Of a stretch of 64,000 bases of DNA, positions 9,519 through 16,819 are shown one piece after another. The stretch spans positions 930,001 through 994,000 of the forward strand of contig NZ_BDCO01000002.1 in NCBI RefSeq assembly GCF_001613545.1. Direction: 5' to 3'. The stretch is from Terrimicrobium sacchariphilum. Lineage in GTDB: Bacteria; Verrucomicrobiota; Verrucomicrobiia; Chthoniobacterales; Terrimicrobiaceae. Positions within the stretch are counted from its first letter, which is position 1; the number at the start of each line of letters is the position of its first letter. Both the position numbers and the translations under genes were made by a program. Below the pieces are notes generated by a model that saw nothing but the letters and a program-made list of their open reading frames with translations, did not search any database and was not told the origin of the DNA.

Positions 9519-9649
9519 GCCCCGTATTAGCTATAACCTACCCGCCCGTTGTCAATCGACCCGCCGCAAGCGACCGGTTGCCCCCGCGGAAAAGTGCCGT
9601 CTCGTGGCGCGGGCAGGCCATCCGGCAGCGCCTCACCGGAGGAGAACCC

Positions 9650-9838
9650 TCCCGGCGAGCTCATCGCGAGCGCATGGCTGGGGGCAGGGAGGAGTGGGAA
9701 ATGCCCGTCTACCCCTACCCGAAGAAAACCGCCTGGGACGCGGCCACATCGAGCTACCATGCGGTGGACGGCCCGCGCGGCGGCGTGGAGCCGGTCGCGG
9801 AGAAGTTCCGCCCGGCGGCGACGGAATAGGGCGCGGCG
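9650..9838 (+). pseudogene. Broken duplicate of the tannase-like esterase 3' end
   Basis: The region repeats the last ~190 bp of the gene at 1186-2742. PGELI is readable in one frame, then after a shift EWEMPVYPYPKKTAWDAATS and DGPRGGVEPVAEKFRPAATE follow in another, ending at the same stop plus the GGCGCGGCG that follows it. The corresponding source segment is about 2560-2750. The nucleotide match is close, with mostly third-position changes. No complete esterase gene precedes it, so it is a truncated, frameshifted remnant of a duplication or of a lost neighbouring paralogue. Confidence 0.85.
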
Positions 9839-9866
9839 ACCTCCCGGCAGCCGGGTGGCGGGAGGT
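9839..9866 (+). terminator. Hairpin after the esterase remnant
   Basis: Inverted arms ACCTCCCG (9839-9846) and CGGGAGGT (9859-9866) make an 8-bp stem with a 12-nt loop, followed by only TTGT. It could be a terminator kept from a lost gene; it is weak without a T run. Confidence 0.35.
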
Positions 9867-9905
9867 TTGTCGTGAGTCTGCCCGGAGCAGCGGGCGTGAC
9901 TGCTG

Positions 9906-10073
9906 AGAGCCTGTCTGAAAAGGATGATGGGTGAATGGCAGGGATAATGGGCGGACGCCACAGCGCGGCGACCTGGTGTATCAGCGGCGATCCGTGAGGG
10001 AGCCGGAACGCAGCCGAACGCCGGTTTCCCGCCGCAAGCCGTGGATCGGTAATTTTAGACAGGTCCTAAGCTA
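9906..10073. mobile_element. MITE-like element with imperfect terminal inverted repeats
   Basis: The left end reads GCCTGTCTGAAAA and the right end TTTTAGACAGGTCC; one is the near-perfect reverse complement of the other. The interior is ~140 bp, GC-rich, and codes for nothing recognisable. Ends of the form GGACCTGTCTAAAA resemble those of IS5-family (IS427-type) elements, so this may be a non-autonomous derivative or IS remnant. No clear target-site duplication is seen, and no transposase lies in the window. Confidence 0.5.
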
Positions 10074-10083
10074 AATGGCTCTC

Positions 10084-10112
10084 TTGACAGGCCCCGTGGC
10101 GAGAGGTGTAGG
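10084..10112 (+). promoter_or_regulatory. Possible sigma-70 promoter for the 10130 gene
   Basis: A perfect TTGACA box at 10084-10089 precedes a weak -10-like TGTAGG about 17 bp downstream. It sits just ahead of the ATG at 10130, so the leader would be very short. It is supported only by the -35 match and position. Confidence 0.3.
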
Positions 10113-10129
10113 CTTTGCATCCTCTCGTT

Positions 10130-10684
10130 ATGAAAGCCCTCCTCGCTTTGCTTAGTCTACTCGCACCGCTCACTCTCCTTGCGAAGGAGGAGATTCAGGT
10201 CAAAGGGGCGGAGTGGGACAGCCTCGCGATCCCGCTGAAGATCATGCCGATCTATGTGGAGATCGAGAATGCCACGCCGGTGCGAAGCGTGGAGATCGAG
10301 ATGGAGGTCTATGTGAAAGGCGAGCTGAAGCGCACCATTGCCCCCGGGAAACTGGGCAAGGAACGCGACCTCCCAACGGCCTTGGTGAAGGCTGCGATTT
10401 ATTTCCGACCCGCAGAGGGCGGCAAGGTCGACGGGACGGTGGTCATGACGTGGCATGGCATGCGCATGGTGGCTCCCTTTACCTCGACGGAAGAGGAGAT
10501 GCCGGTGGGCGGCGGACAGGCCTCCGGGGCGTTTTCCACGAAGCTGGCGGTCCCGGGTCGCTCGCCGATCTTCAAGGCGATGTTCGGCGGGAGGGGCGGC
10601 TTCGTCGGGGCCGATGACCCGCAGGAGGTGATCCGGCTCAACCCGCAGAGTACCGTCATCATCGGCTACCTGAAGACGGAGTAG
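10130..10684 (+). CDS. Secreted protein of unknown function
   Basis: 184 aa. The ATG at 10130 gives a clean signal peptide (MKALLALLSLLAPLTLLAKEE); an upstream in-frame TTG at 10115 is less likely. The mature part alternates beta-strand-like segments (IPLKIMPIYVEIENATPVRS, VEIEMEVYVKGELKR, DGTVVMTWHGMRM), suggesting a beta-sandwich periplasmic or surface protein. I do not recognise the family. It begins just after the MITE-like element, with the next small membrane protein 36 bp downstream on the same strand, so the pair may be co-transcribed. Confidence 0.7.
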   Translation: MKALLALLSLLAPLTLLAKEEIQVKGAEWDSLAIPLKIMPIYVEIENATPVRSVEIEMEVYVKGELKRTIAPGKLGKERDLPTALVKAAIYFRPAEGGKVDGTVVMTWHGMRMVAPFTSTEEEMPVGGGQASGAFSTKLAVPGRSPIFKAMFGGRGGFVGADDPQEVIRLNPQSTVIIGYLKTE

Positions 10685-10720
10685 GCAGGTCGCTCCTTTC
10701 CCGCAGTCGAGTTGCTGGCG

Positions 10721-11113
10721 ATGTTTTCCCCGTTCTTCCCACCCTCGTTCTGGATGCAGGCGCTGTGGGGGCCGGTGTTTCTGGTCGTGTGGTGGCTGGG
10801 ACGCCGCAGGCCGGGCGCGTGGCCTGTGAATCTCGCGCTGCTGCTCGTCGCCGCAGCTCCCAGCGCAATCGCTGGCGGATGGTTCCTTTGGTTCTGCGTG
10901 ACGATGGGCCGCGCCGGATACACCGGCCTCGTAGACCCGCACAGGATCGAACATCTTCACGAGCACTCGATCCTCGGGGCGTTTTTTGTCTCGGGCCTGA
11001 TAGCCTTTCTCTTCGTGTTTCGTGGCATCGCTCTCCTGGCGGAAAGGCTGCTGCTGAGACGCAAGGGGGCCGCCGACACTGCGGGGAACAAGAGGAGCTC
11101 TCGTGGCGCATAA
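10721..11113 (+). CDS. Small integral membrane protein
   Basis: 130 aa from the ATG at 10721. Three hydrophobic segments are visible: WGPVFLVVWWLGRR, NLALLLVAAAPSAIAGGWFLW and SILGAFFVSGLIAFLFVFRG. A His-rich loop (HRIEHLHEHS) lies between the second and third. Function unknown. It follows the secreted protein at 10130 by 36 bp and ends shortly before a 13-bp inverted repeat. Confidence 0.65.
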   Translation: MFSPFFPPSFWMQALWGPVFLVVWWLGRRRPGAWPVNLALLLVAAAPSAIAGGWFLWFCVTMGRAGYTGLVDPHRIEHLHEHSILGAFFVSGLIAFLFVFRGIALLAERLLLRRKGAADTAGNKRSSRGA

Positions 11114-11146
11114 TCGCGATATGCGACATAAAATGAGGCAAATGGC

Positions 11147-11187
11147 GGTTTATGTGCCACGGAACGGGTGGTTTTGGCACATAAACC
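11147..11187. terminator. 13-bp perfect inverted repeat between convergent genes
   Basis: GGTTTATGTGCCA at 11147-11159 and its exact reverse complement at 11175-11187 flank a 15-nt loop. The position between convergent genes (ends at 11113 and 11258) fits a bidirectional terminator, but neither side has a T run. It could also be a protein-binding palindrome or a REP-like element. Confidence 0.45.
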
Positions 11188-11257
11188 CGTCGGACGATTT
11201 TCAGCAACGGCGGGGCCAGCCTCGAAAGATTCCACGGAGTTTCCGAGGGAATTCTGA

Positions 11258-11860
11258 TCAATACATTTCGCCGGGCGAGCCGCCGAGAGTCCAGAGGTAG
11301 GCGAATGCCGCGCTGAGCAGCCCCTCGGCGTAGCTGCGCTCCGGCCCGAGCTTTTTCCAGCCCGGCGCGGTGGCGGCGAATTTTGCGGCGACGAAGGGGT
11401 TGATGCGGGTGACCTTACGGTATTGACCGTCCCGGACGCCCTCGAGCGTCCAGGTGGAGCCGTCGAGGCCGGGTTCCCGCCAGTCGGCGGCGGGGGCTTT
11501 CCAGAATTCGCTCCCGTCGATGAGGGTGCGGAAGGAGGCGACCGCCTGCGGGCTGGCCTTGATGGTGCTGTCCTCGGCGAGGCGCGTGTAGCTCACGGTG
11601 CCTTCCTTTTCGTTGACCTTCCGGTCGGTGCGGCGGATGCGCAGCGTGCCGTCGTCGCCGCAGGAAAGCTCGATGACGACGACGGGGTCGAACGACCGCT
11701 CGACCGTGAGGCGGTAGTATTGCGCGGCGGGCTTTTGCCGCGCAGCCTCGGCGAGGTCGTCGAGCTGGAGGAGACTTTGCCAGGATGGCTCCCCGGCCTG
11801 CGTTTGTCCCGGGAAGCCGAGGGAGATAATGAGCAGGGCAAGCAACGTGGCGCGAATCAT
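11258..11860 (-). CDS. Secreted protein of unknown function
   Basis: 200 aa with a signal peptide (MIRATLLALLIISLGFPGQ, cut near TQAGE). The mature region has strand-rich text (FDPVVVIELSCGDDGTLRIR) and a Trp-rich middle (FWKAPAADWREPGLDGSTWT), and ends in a probable helix (SYAEGLLSAAFAYLWTLGG). No known domain is recognised. It is the last gene of a minus-strand run of four secreted proteins starting at 14077 and lies 86 bp after the one at 11947-12867. Confidence 0.7.
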   Translation of the reverse strand: MIRATLLALLIISLGFPGQTQAGEPSWQSLLQLDDLAEAARQKPAAQYYRLTVERSFDPVVVIELSCGDDGTLRIRRTDRKVNEKEGTVSYTRLAEDSTIKASPQAVASFRTLIDGSEFWKAPAADWREPGLDGSTWTLEGVRDGQYRKVTRINPFVAAKFAATAPGWKKLGPERSYAEGLLSAAFAYLWTLGGSPGEMY

Positions 11861-11946
11861 GGCTCGGAGGGGATGCGCGGAATACTACCCGCCCGTGGTA
11901 TTGCGGCAATGCGATTTGCGGCAGGACGGCGGTTCTCCTCTGTGCA

Positions 11947-12867
11947 TCACTTGGGCAGGAGGGAGTCGCCGAGGTCGCTGTCCTTGGGGTTGACGGCGTT
12001 GCCGTGGGCGTCGACGAGGGAGGCGAGCTGGAGGCCGTCGTTTTCCAGGCGGAAGCAGGCGGTGATAAAGCCGCCCCGGTCGAAGGACATCTGGATTTCC
12101 GAGGGTTTGGCGGGTTCCCGTCCGTCGGTGGCCAGGGCGGAGCGGAAGAAGCAGTTCATCCCCGTGCAAAAGACCCCTGCGAGGGCGAGCGTGCCGTCCT
12201 CGCGAAAGGCATAGTACGACGCGCTGCTGGCGGCTGGTACGGAATACAGCGGGCGCACGAGGAGGACGAGGAAATACATCTTGCCATCGGCGGCGATGAC
12301 ATCGCAGGCCAGCCCGAGGTTGACATTGTCGAGGCCGACAGCGACGCCGGGGGCAACGGCGCATTGCAGGGTTTTCCAGGCGAGGTCGGGCTGGGACGGC
12401 TTGCTGAGCAGGGCGGCGAGGTCTTTGCGCCAGTCGCCCTTGGGGGAGGAGGTAATATCAGACCGGATGGCGGCGAGGAGTTCACGGGCAGATCGCGGGT
12501 CGGTATCGTGCCATGGGTGGTCGAGCGTGATGGTGCCCGTGGCGGGATCAAATGCCCACGTCATGGAGATCTGGTAGCAGAGCATGTTGAGAAACTCCTG
12601 GATGGAAATTCCCTGCACCACGCCATTCCTGCTCACCTCTCCGAGTCCGCCATAGATATTGAGCTTGGCCATGAAATCGGCCACATCCTTGGGGCTTTGC
12701 ACGGTGAAGCCCGTTTTGTTCTCGATCTCGGTGATGACATTGGCAAATGAGCGGATGGCGTAAACACTATCCACCTCCCGATCGAGCGGATCAGCCGCGC
12801 GGAGCGGGATGCTGGCGAGGAGGAGCAGGGAAAACAGGGCGAGCAAGTGGACGAGGCGGCGGGGCAT
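11947..12867 (-). CDS. Secreted protein with STN-like N-terminal segment
   Basis: 306 aa, signal peptide ending LRAAD. Residues ~35-110 (SFANVITEIENKTGFTV, then GVVQGISIQEFLNMLCYQ and ITLDHPW) resemble the short STN/secretin N domain seen in secretins and TonB receptors; this is by eye and tentative. The remainder (about 120-300) is unrecognised and contains several Cys. The gene starts 7 bp after the gene at 12875-13633 ends, so they are certainly in one operon. A periplasmic role is likely. Confidence 0.7.
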   Translation of the reverse strand: MPRRLVHLLALFSLLLLASIPLRAADPLDREVDSVYAIRSFANVITEIENKTGFTVQSPKDVADFMAKLNIYGGLGEVSRNGVVQGISIQEFLNMLCYQISMTWAFDPATGTITLDHPWHDTDPRSARELLAAIRSDITSSPKGDWRKDLAALLSKPSQPDLAWKTLQCAVAPGVAVGLDNVNLGLACDVIAADGKMYFLVLLVRPLYSVPAASSASYYAFREDGTLALAGVFCTGMNCFFRSALATDGREPAKPSEIQMSFDRGGFITACFRLENDGLQLASLVDAHGNAVNPKDSDLGDSLLPK

Positions 12868-12874
12868 GGCGGGA

Positions 12875-13633
12875 TTATTGCGGTTCCTTCACCTCATTGC
12901 CGCTTTCGTCAAAGTGGCGGACGGTGCTTTGCTGGCTGGCGAAGTGGGAGGTTTCGGTGATCGTGCGCAGTTTGCCGGTGGTGGGCCAGTAGGTGTAGAG
13001 GGTTTCGGCGGCGGGGCGTTGGGGGAGGGTGAGCCAGGTGCGAAGCGGCGGACGGAGGAGGCGATTGGCGAGGCTCATCGTCCAGAGGTCCGACATGTGA
13101 CGGGTGTAAAGCTCACAATCCATTTGGGGATCGTCCTGCGATGTCCACGAGGTCCTGCGCGAAAGGCGGTCGGCACTGTCGTATTCGTAACACCAGCGCA
13201 CCACGCCGATCTCGCTGGAAAAAAGCACCTGCCTCGGGCCGATGGCCACGACGTACTCGACCACCTCGGGAGTAACACGATAGACGCCTGTCATCGACGG
13301 CAAGCCGGAGAACTCTGTCTGCCCGTGATCGACGATAAAGTACTCGCGGTCGGAGATGGTGACGACCTCGACATATCCGGTGACGGGCATGGGGCCGTCG
13401 ATAAGCATGAGCTGGTCGATGTAGGCCGCGAAGTCGGGGCGGGTGGTCTTGTAGTCCGGGTCCGGGGCGATCTTGTTCAGGCGTCCGATGGGCGCGTGGT
13501 AATAGGTCCTCGTGGCGTCGGGATTCTTGAGCTGCGGGTAGGTGGAAAGCAAGGTCGGCGGTGGACTGGGAATGCCATCCGAGAGATCGACCAGCGAGAA
13601 AAGAACGAGGAGCGGGAGGAGCAGGAAATGCAT
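12875..13633 (-). CDS. Secreted protein of unknown function
   Basis: 252 aa. It has a short N-terminal hydrophobic leader (MHFLLLPLLVLFSLVDL) and a mature, mostly polar sequence with beta-rich text (YVEVVTISDREYFIVDHG, VEYVVAIGPRQVLFS). The end, TLYTYWPTTGKLRTITETS, recalls YD/Rhs-type turn repeats but is too short to assign. It lies between two other secreted-protein genes with 7- and 9-bp gaps, an operonic arrangement. Confidence 0.7.
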   Translation of the reverse strand: MHFLLLPLLVLFSLVDLSDGIPSPPPTLLSTYPQLKNPDATRTYYHAPIGRLNKIAPDPDYKTTRPDFAAYIDQLMLIDGPMPVTGYVEVVTISDREYFIVDHGQTEFSGLPSMTGVYRVTPEVVEYVVAIGPRQVLFSSEIGVVRWCYEYDSADRLSRRTSWTSQDDPQMDCELYTRHMSDLWTMSLANRLLRPPLRTWLTLPQRPAAETLYTYWPTTGKLRTITETSHFASQQSTVRHFDESGNEVKEPQ

Positions 13634-13642
13634 GGCGGCAGG

Positions 13643-14077
13643 CTATTTCGATTCGTTCGCTTTCGCCTGAGGGCGGATGCCGAGGGCGTAGCGCTCGTCC
13701 TTGCAGACCTCCAGCAGGGTGCCGGTGTAGACGACCTCCTTCTTCACCACGGGCGAGGCGGCGTCGGCCTGGAACGAGACGGCGTAGTGATCGCCTGCGG
13801 CGTCGCTGCCGATGAAATCGAGCTCGGCGGTGGGAAACGGCGGATCGTAGCTCATGTACTGGCCGAAGAAAATCGGCCATGACTTTTTGGAGAAAAAGCT
13901 CGGCGTGGGCCGGGCGAACGCTTCCTGGCCGTTCGAGAGATGCTTGAGGAAAAACTCGGTGACGGGATGCACGGGGAATTGTCCGGGGAACTTCAGCGGG
14001 ACTTTATCGGTGTCGGGCATCCAGAAGTCCGGCAGGCCCGCTGCGAGGAGGGCGCAGAGGAGCAGGAAGGTCTTCAT
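13643..14077 (-). CDS. Small secreted protein of unknown function
   Basis: 144 aa, leader MKTFLLLCALLAAGLPDF. The mature chain is rich in Phe and Pro (FPGQFPVHPVTEFFLKHL, KKSWPIFFGQYMSYDPPFP) and ends polar. No family recognised. It is the first gene of the minus-strand operon 14077-11258, 9 bp from the next gene. The region upstream holds a degraded reading frame. Confidence 0.65.
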   Translation of the reverse strand: MKTFLLLCALLAAGLPDFWMPDTDKVPLKFPGQFPVHPVTEFFLKHLSNGQEAFARPTPSFFSKKSWPIFFGQYMSYDPPFPTAELDFIGSDAAGDHYAVSFQADAASPVVKKEVVYTGTLLEVCKDERYALGIRPQAKANESK

Positions 14078-14089
14078 CGTGTGTGCGGC

Positions 14090-14500
14090 ATGAGTTGGTT
14101 AACCCCGAGCGATGGAGCGGGAATTCTGGCGCGCGGGGCGGGGGGTGTAAAAGGGATTCCCCGGCATGCGACGGATTCGGAGTTGCGCCTCCCACCGGGG
14201 ACGCCTGGGCCGGGGCGGCGAGGGCGTAACCGTGCGCGGCCAGCGAGGCTTTCACCGCGCGGGGCTGGAAGGTCCAAAAGACGACCCAGGGCGGGCACAG
14301 CGGGGTCGGCGTGGAGGAAACGCAGGCCGGACGAAGAGAGGCTGCGAAATGCCTCCACCGCGACGCCCTCGCGGCTGAATACGTAATGAATTCCCGGCCC
14401 GCGCAGGGTTAACTCGTGCGGCCCGATCTCCACGTGGCAAAGGGCCAGGTGAAGTTGACCGCGAGGAGAGGCCGCGCCCGTGGCGGAGGCCGCCGTGGAA
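14090..14500 (-). pseudogene. Possible frameshifted small gene
   Basis: On the minus strand one frame gives protein-like text (HVEIGPHELTLRGPGIHYVF, then SREGVAVEAFRSLSS) that turns into low-quality sequence around 14300. From there a second frame reads PWVVFWTFQPRAVKASLAAH and GYALAAP. Together they look like one ~110-aa protein, perhaps a small PH-like or DUF domain, split by a frameshift. No good start is visible. It could also be a chance reading in GC-rich DNA. Confidence 0.35.
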
Positions 14501-14535
14501 TTTCTCGATGCGCTTTGGCGCCGCACCGGGCGGTT

Positions 14536-15168
14536 TTACTGCTTCAGCTCTTCATCGCACGTCTTCCAGAATGCGTGCCTCTCCTCCTCGGAGCCGAACG
14601 TCTTGAACAATACGACCACCGCGAGATCGGCGGCTTTGATCGAGGCCTCGATGCTTTCGCCATGCGGCGGTTTCTTGAGCGAATAGGCCGCGCCCATCAC
14701 GGACATGCCGTGAAGCTGCGGCGGGTTCGGGCCGCGAAACGCATCGGAGTACCACGTATTGAGGGCCGCCAGCTCGGGCATCTCGCTGAAAGATGGCTCG
14801 AACCCCGTGGCGCCCACCTTGGCCTGGAAGAGATAACCCACCTTCCCATCGCGCGGACCCCAGAGAAACTCGATCTGCGCAGTGGCCGGGGCATAGCCCG
14901 CCTGGGTATTGCCGAGAGCGATGGGCGTCTGGCCAAAGTTCAGGGAGAGCGGCGTGTCGCCGATGCGCTTCCAAAATTTGCCATCCTTGTAGACGAGCAC
15001 CGTGGCAAATCCCGACACCGCCGGGGGCGCGATCGGCACGGACGACCCGACGCTTTGAATCCCGAGGAAGCTGCGCAACGCGGTGTCCCGCACGGCGGCA
15101 TTTACCTGCGCCCGCAGGGGTACGGCGGCGAAACACACAAGCGAGGCGGCAACGAGGAGGGATTTCAT
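14536..15168 (-). CDS. Secreted protein of unknown function
   Basis: 210 aa with a clear signal peptide (MKSLLVAASLVCFAAVPLRA, then QVN). The mature chain is mixed alpha/beta, with VSGFATVLVYKDGKFWKRI and IEFLWGPRDGKVGYLF, and an amphipathic C-terminal end EEERHAFWKTCDEELKQ. Not recognised. It lies 25 bp downstream of a small membrane protein and is probably the last gene of a three-gene minus-strand operon headed by the PEP-CTERM protein at 16177. Confidence 0.65.
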   Translation of the reverse strand: MKSLLVAASLVCFAAVPLRAQVNAAVRDTALRSFLGIQSVGSSVPIAPPAVSGFATVLVYKDGKFWKRIGDTPLSLNFGQTPIALGNTQAGYAPATAQIEFLWGPRDGKVGYLFQAKVGATGFEPSFSEMPELAALNTWYSDAFRGPNPPQLHGMSVMGAAYSLKKPPHGESIEASIKAADLAVVVLFKTFGSEEERHAFWKTCDEELKQ

Positions 15169-15193
15169 AAGGCTAAGATTCTGTCAGAATAAG

Positions 15194-15469
15194 CTACAGC
15201 AGGTCGAGCATCCTCATGCCGGGAAACAGGCGAAGCATGTTCACGACGATGGTCTGCAAGGTCGACAGCGCGAGCACGATCAGGAGCACCTTGAACCAAC
15301 GCGGCCCACGCCGGAAGGCAAACGCAAAACAGCCCAGCGCCCCCGCCAGCGCGCTCGTGAACCTGATAAGCAGCATCTCATAACGCGGCGCACTGACCGA
15401 AGCCAGCAGCGCGCCGATGAAAAGGAGGAGGAAGCCGACAGCGGCGGGGCCGCTCGCCGGGGGGAGCAT
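15194..15469 (-). CDS. Small membrane protein
   Basis: 91 aa with three hydrophobic segments: AAVGFLLLFIGALLASV, FTSALAGALGCFAFAFRR and VLLIVLALSTLQTIVV. Function unknown. It begins 3 bp after the PEP-CTERM gene stop, so translation is likely coupled. Confidence 0.65.
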   Translation of the reverse strand: MLPPASGPAAVGFLLLFIGALLASVSAPRYEMLLIRFTSALAGALGCFAFAFRRGPRWFKVLLIVLALSTLQTIVVNMLRLFPGMRMLDLL

Positions 15470-15472
15470 GTG

Positions 15473-16177
15473 TTAAACCCGCGCCGGTCGCCTCGCGAAG
15501 CGACGCGCGAAGACCGCCGCTGCCGCGAGCGCCAACATCGCGATGGTGGCGGGTTCGGGCACCGCGCTGGCCTGAATGCTCAGCATCGGGGTGCTGGAGT
15601 CGATCTCCGCCCATCCGTAGTGTTCCATCTTGTAACCAGGAGAGAGCGACCATGGCCCCTCGTAGGCAGTGCTGGTGGTGGCCCACCAATAGAAGGTCGA
15701 AGAGGGAACAGTGACGTCCGCGACCACCCAGTAGGAGGAGTTGGCCGCGAGCTGGATCGACGAAGACGTGTAGACGTGAGGGCCGGGTAACCTCGGAGCG
15801 TCCTCGCCCGAGAGAGTCCCCACCAGGCTGCCGGGAATCCCCGCCCCATCATCGTAAATCGAAAGGCGGAATCCGCCCGTGGTGGAGCCGAATCCCATAA
15901 GGATCGTGACGGAATCCAGCCGAAACGCAGACTCCGAGCTATCGGTGGTAAAGCGGGTGGCAATCGTTATGCCCTGAGCCATGGAAATCTGCAGGGACGT
16001 GTCCTCATTCGTGTTGCTCACCATCGCGGCGGAAAAGCCATTGGCGATGGGGGAAAACACAGCAAATGCTCCCGCCAGAATGCACAAAGCGGCTCTCACG
16101 CGACGCGGAGGGTGACCTGGCAAGCCAGCCGGGGCTCCCACGTAGTCTCTTCCCAAGCGTTTCTTGAGTGGATTCAT
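15473..16177 (-). CDS. PEP-CTERM protein with choice-of-anchor-like domain
   Basis: 234 aa from the ATG at 16177 (an in-frame TTG at 16213 is also open). After the signal peptide comes a ~160-aa beta-sandwich of the choice-of-anchor R style: LQISMAQGITIATRFTTDSS, FRLDSVTILMGFG, SIYDDGAGIPGSLVGTLSG. The C-terminus has the sorting signal VPEPATIAMLALAAAAVFA followed by an Arg-rich tail. Such proteins are exported, then cleaved and anchored by an exosortase, usually with exopolysaccharide production. No exosortase gene is in the window. It heads a three-gene operon. Confidence 0.85.
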   Translation of the reverse strand: MNPLKKRLGRDYVGAPAGLPGHPPRRVRAALCILAGAFAVFSPIANGFSAAMVSNTNEDTSLQISMAQGITIATRFTTDSSESAFRLDSVTILMGFGSTTGGFRLSIYDDGAGIPGSLVGTLSGEDAPRLPGPHVYTSSSIQLAANSSYWVVADVTVPSSTFYWWATTSTAYEGPWSLSPGYKMEHYGWAEIDSSTPMLSIQASAVPEPATIAMLALAAAAVFARRFARRPARV

Positions 16178-16425
16178 CGCGCGAAAGCTATTGGTCAGTT
16201 CGTAAGGTTTCAATCCCTAAGAACTGCTCGGAAAATCGCCAGCCTGCGGTGGGAAAATGGTGGCGATGATGCGCCGGGCGGGGTGCTTTTGTCCAGGGGA
16301 GTGGCATTTCCATTCCCTTTGACAAGGGCTTCGCGTCGGGGGCCTCGTCCATGTGCCGGAGTCGAGGGCGGGTGCCGTTTTCTTTCGCCTGTGAGGGTGG
16401 TCAAGGAGGCCGCCGATGTGTTACG

Positions 16426-16749
16426 ATGCGGCTCGCCATGATCACGAGGTCTGCTGTTATCGGACTGATAGCGTTGCTTTTTACGCTATTAACGATTCCC
16501 GCGCAGTTGGGGGTGTTTGCGCACCATGAGACGGGCTGGTATGTGTCCATCGGCTTTGCCGTTGCTGCGGGCGTGCTCTGGAATGTGGCGCTGGGCTGCC
16601 TCTCGGTGGAGCGGGGTTACTCCTTCTGGTGGGGGCTGCTGCTGCTCTTCCCGCCGTTCCTCCTGGTGTACCCCTTGCTGTTTCCCAAGCGAATGCCTTG
16701 CGGCGACTATCGGCGAGCCTCGGGAATCCCGACCGCTTACCGGGACTGA
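16426..16749 (+). CDS. Small membrane protein
   Basis: 107 aa from the ATG at 16426, with AAGGAGG at 16403-16409 (16 nt upstream, rather far). Three hydrophobic helices are visible: SAVIGLIALLFTLLTIPAQL, VSIGFAVAAGVLWNVALGCL and WWGLLLLFPPFLLVYPLLF. Not assigned to a family. It is convergent with the DUF4041 gene that ends at 16820. Confidence 0.6.
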   Translation: MRLAMITRSAVIGLIALLFTLLTIPAQLGVFAHHETGWYVSIGFAVAAGVLWNVALGCLSVERGYSFWWGLLLLFPPFLLVYPLLFPKRMPCGDYRRASGIPTAYRD

Positions 16750-16819
16750 GGAAGGCAATCGTTATTCGCTAAGGGAGATAAGCGGCTGTCGGAGAGCCTT
16801 CCTCCCTGTGGCGTCGAGT

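Noticed and set aside
16210-16425. Small frames in front of the 16426 membrane protein
   Set aside because: No start with RBS and no protein-like text; taken as the shared upstream region of the divergent PEP-CTERM operon and the membrane protein.
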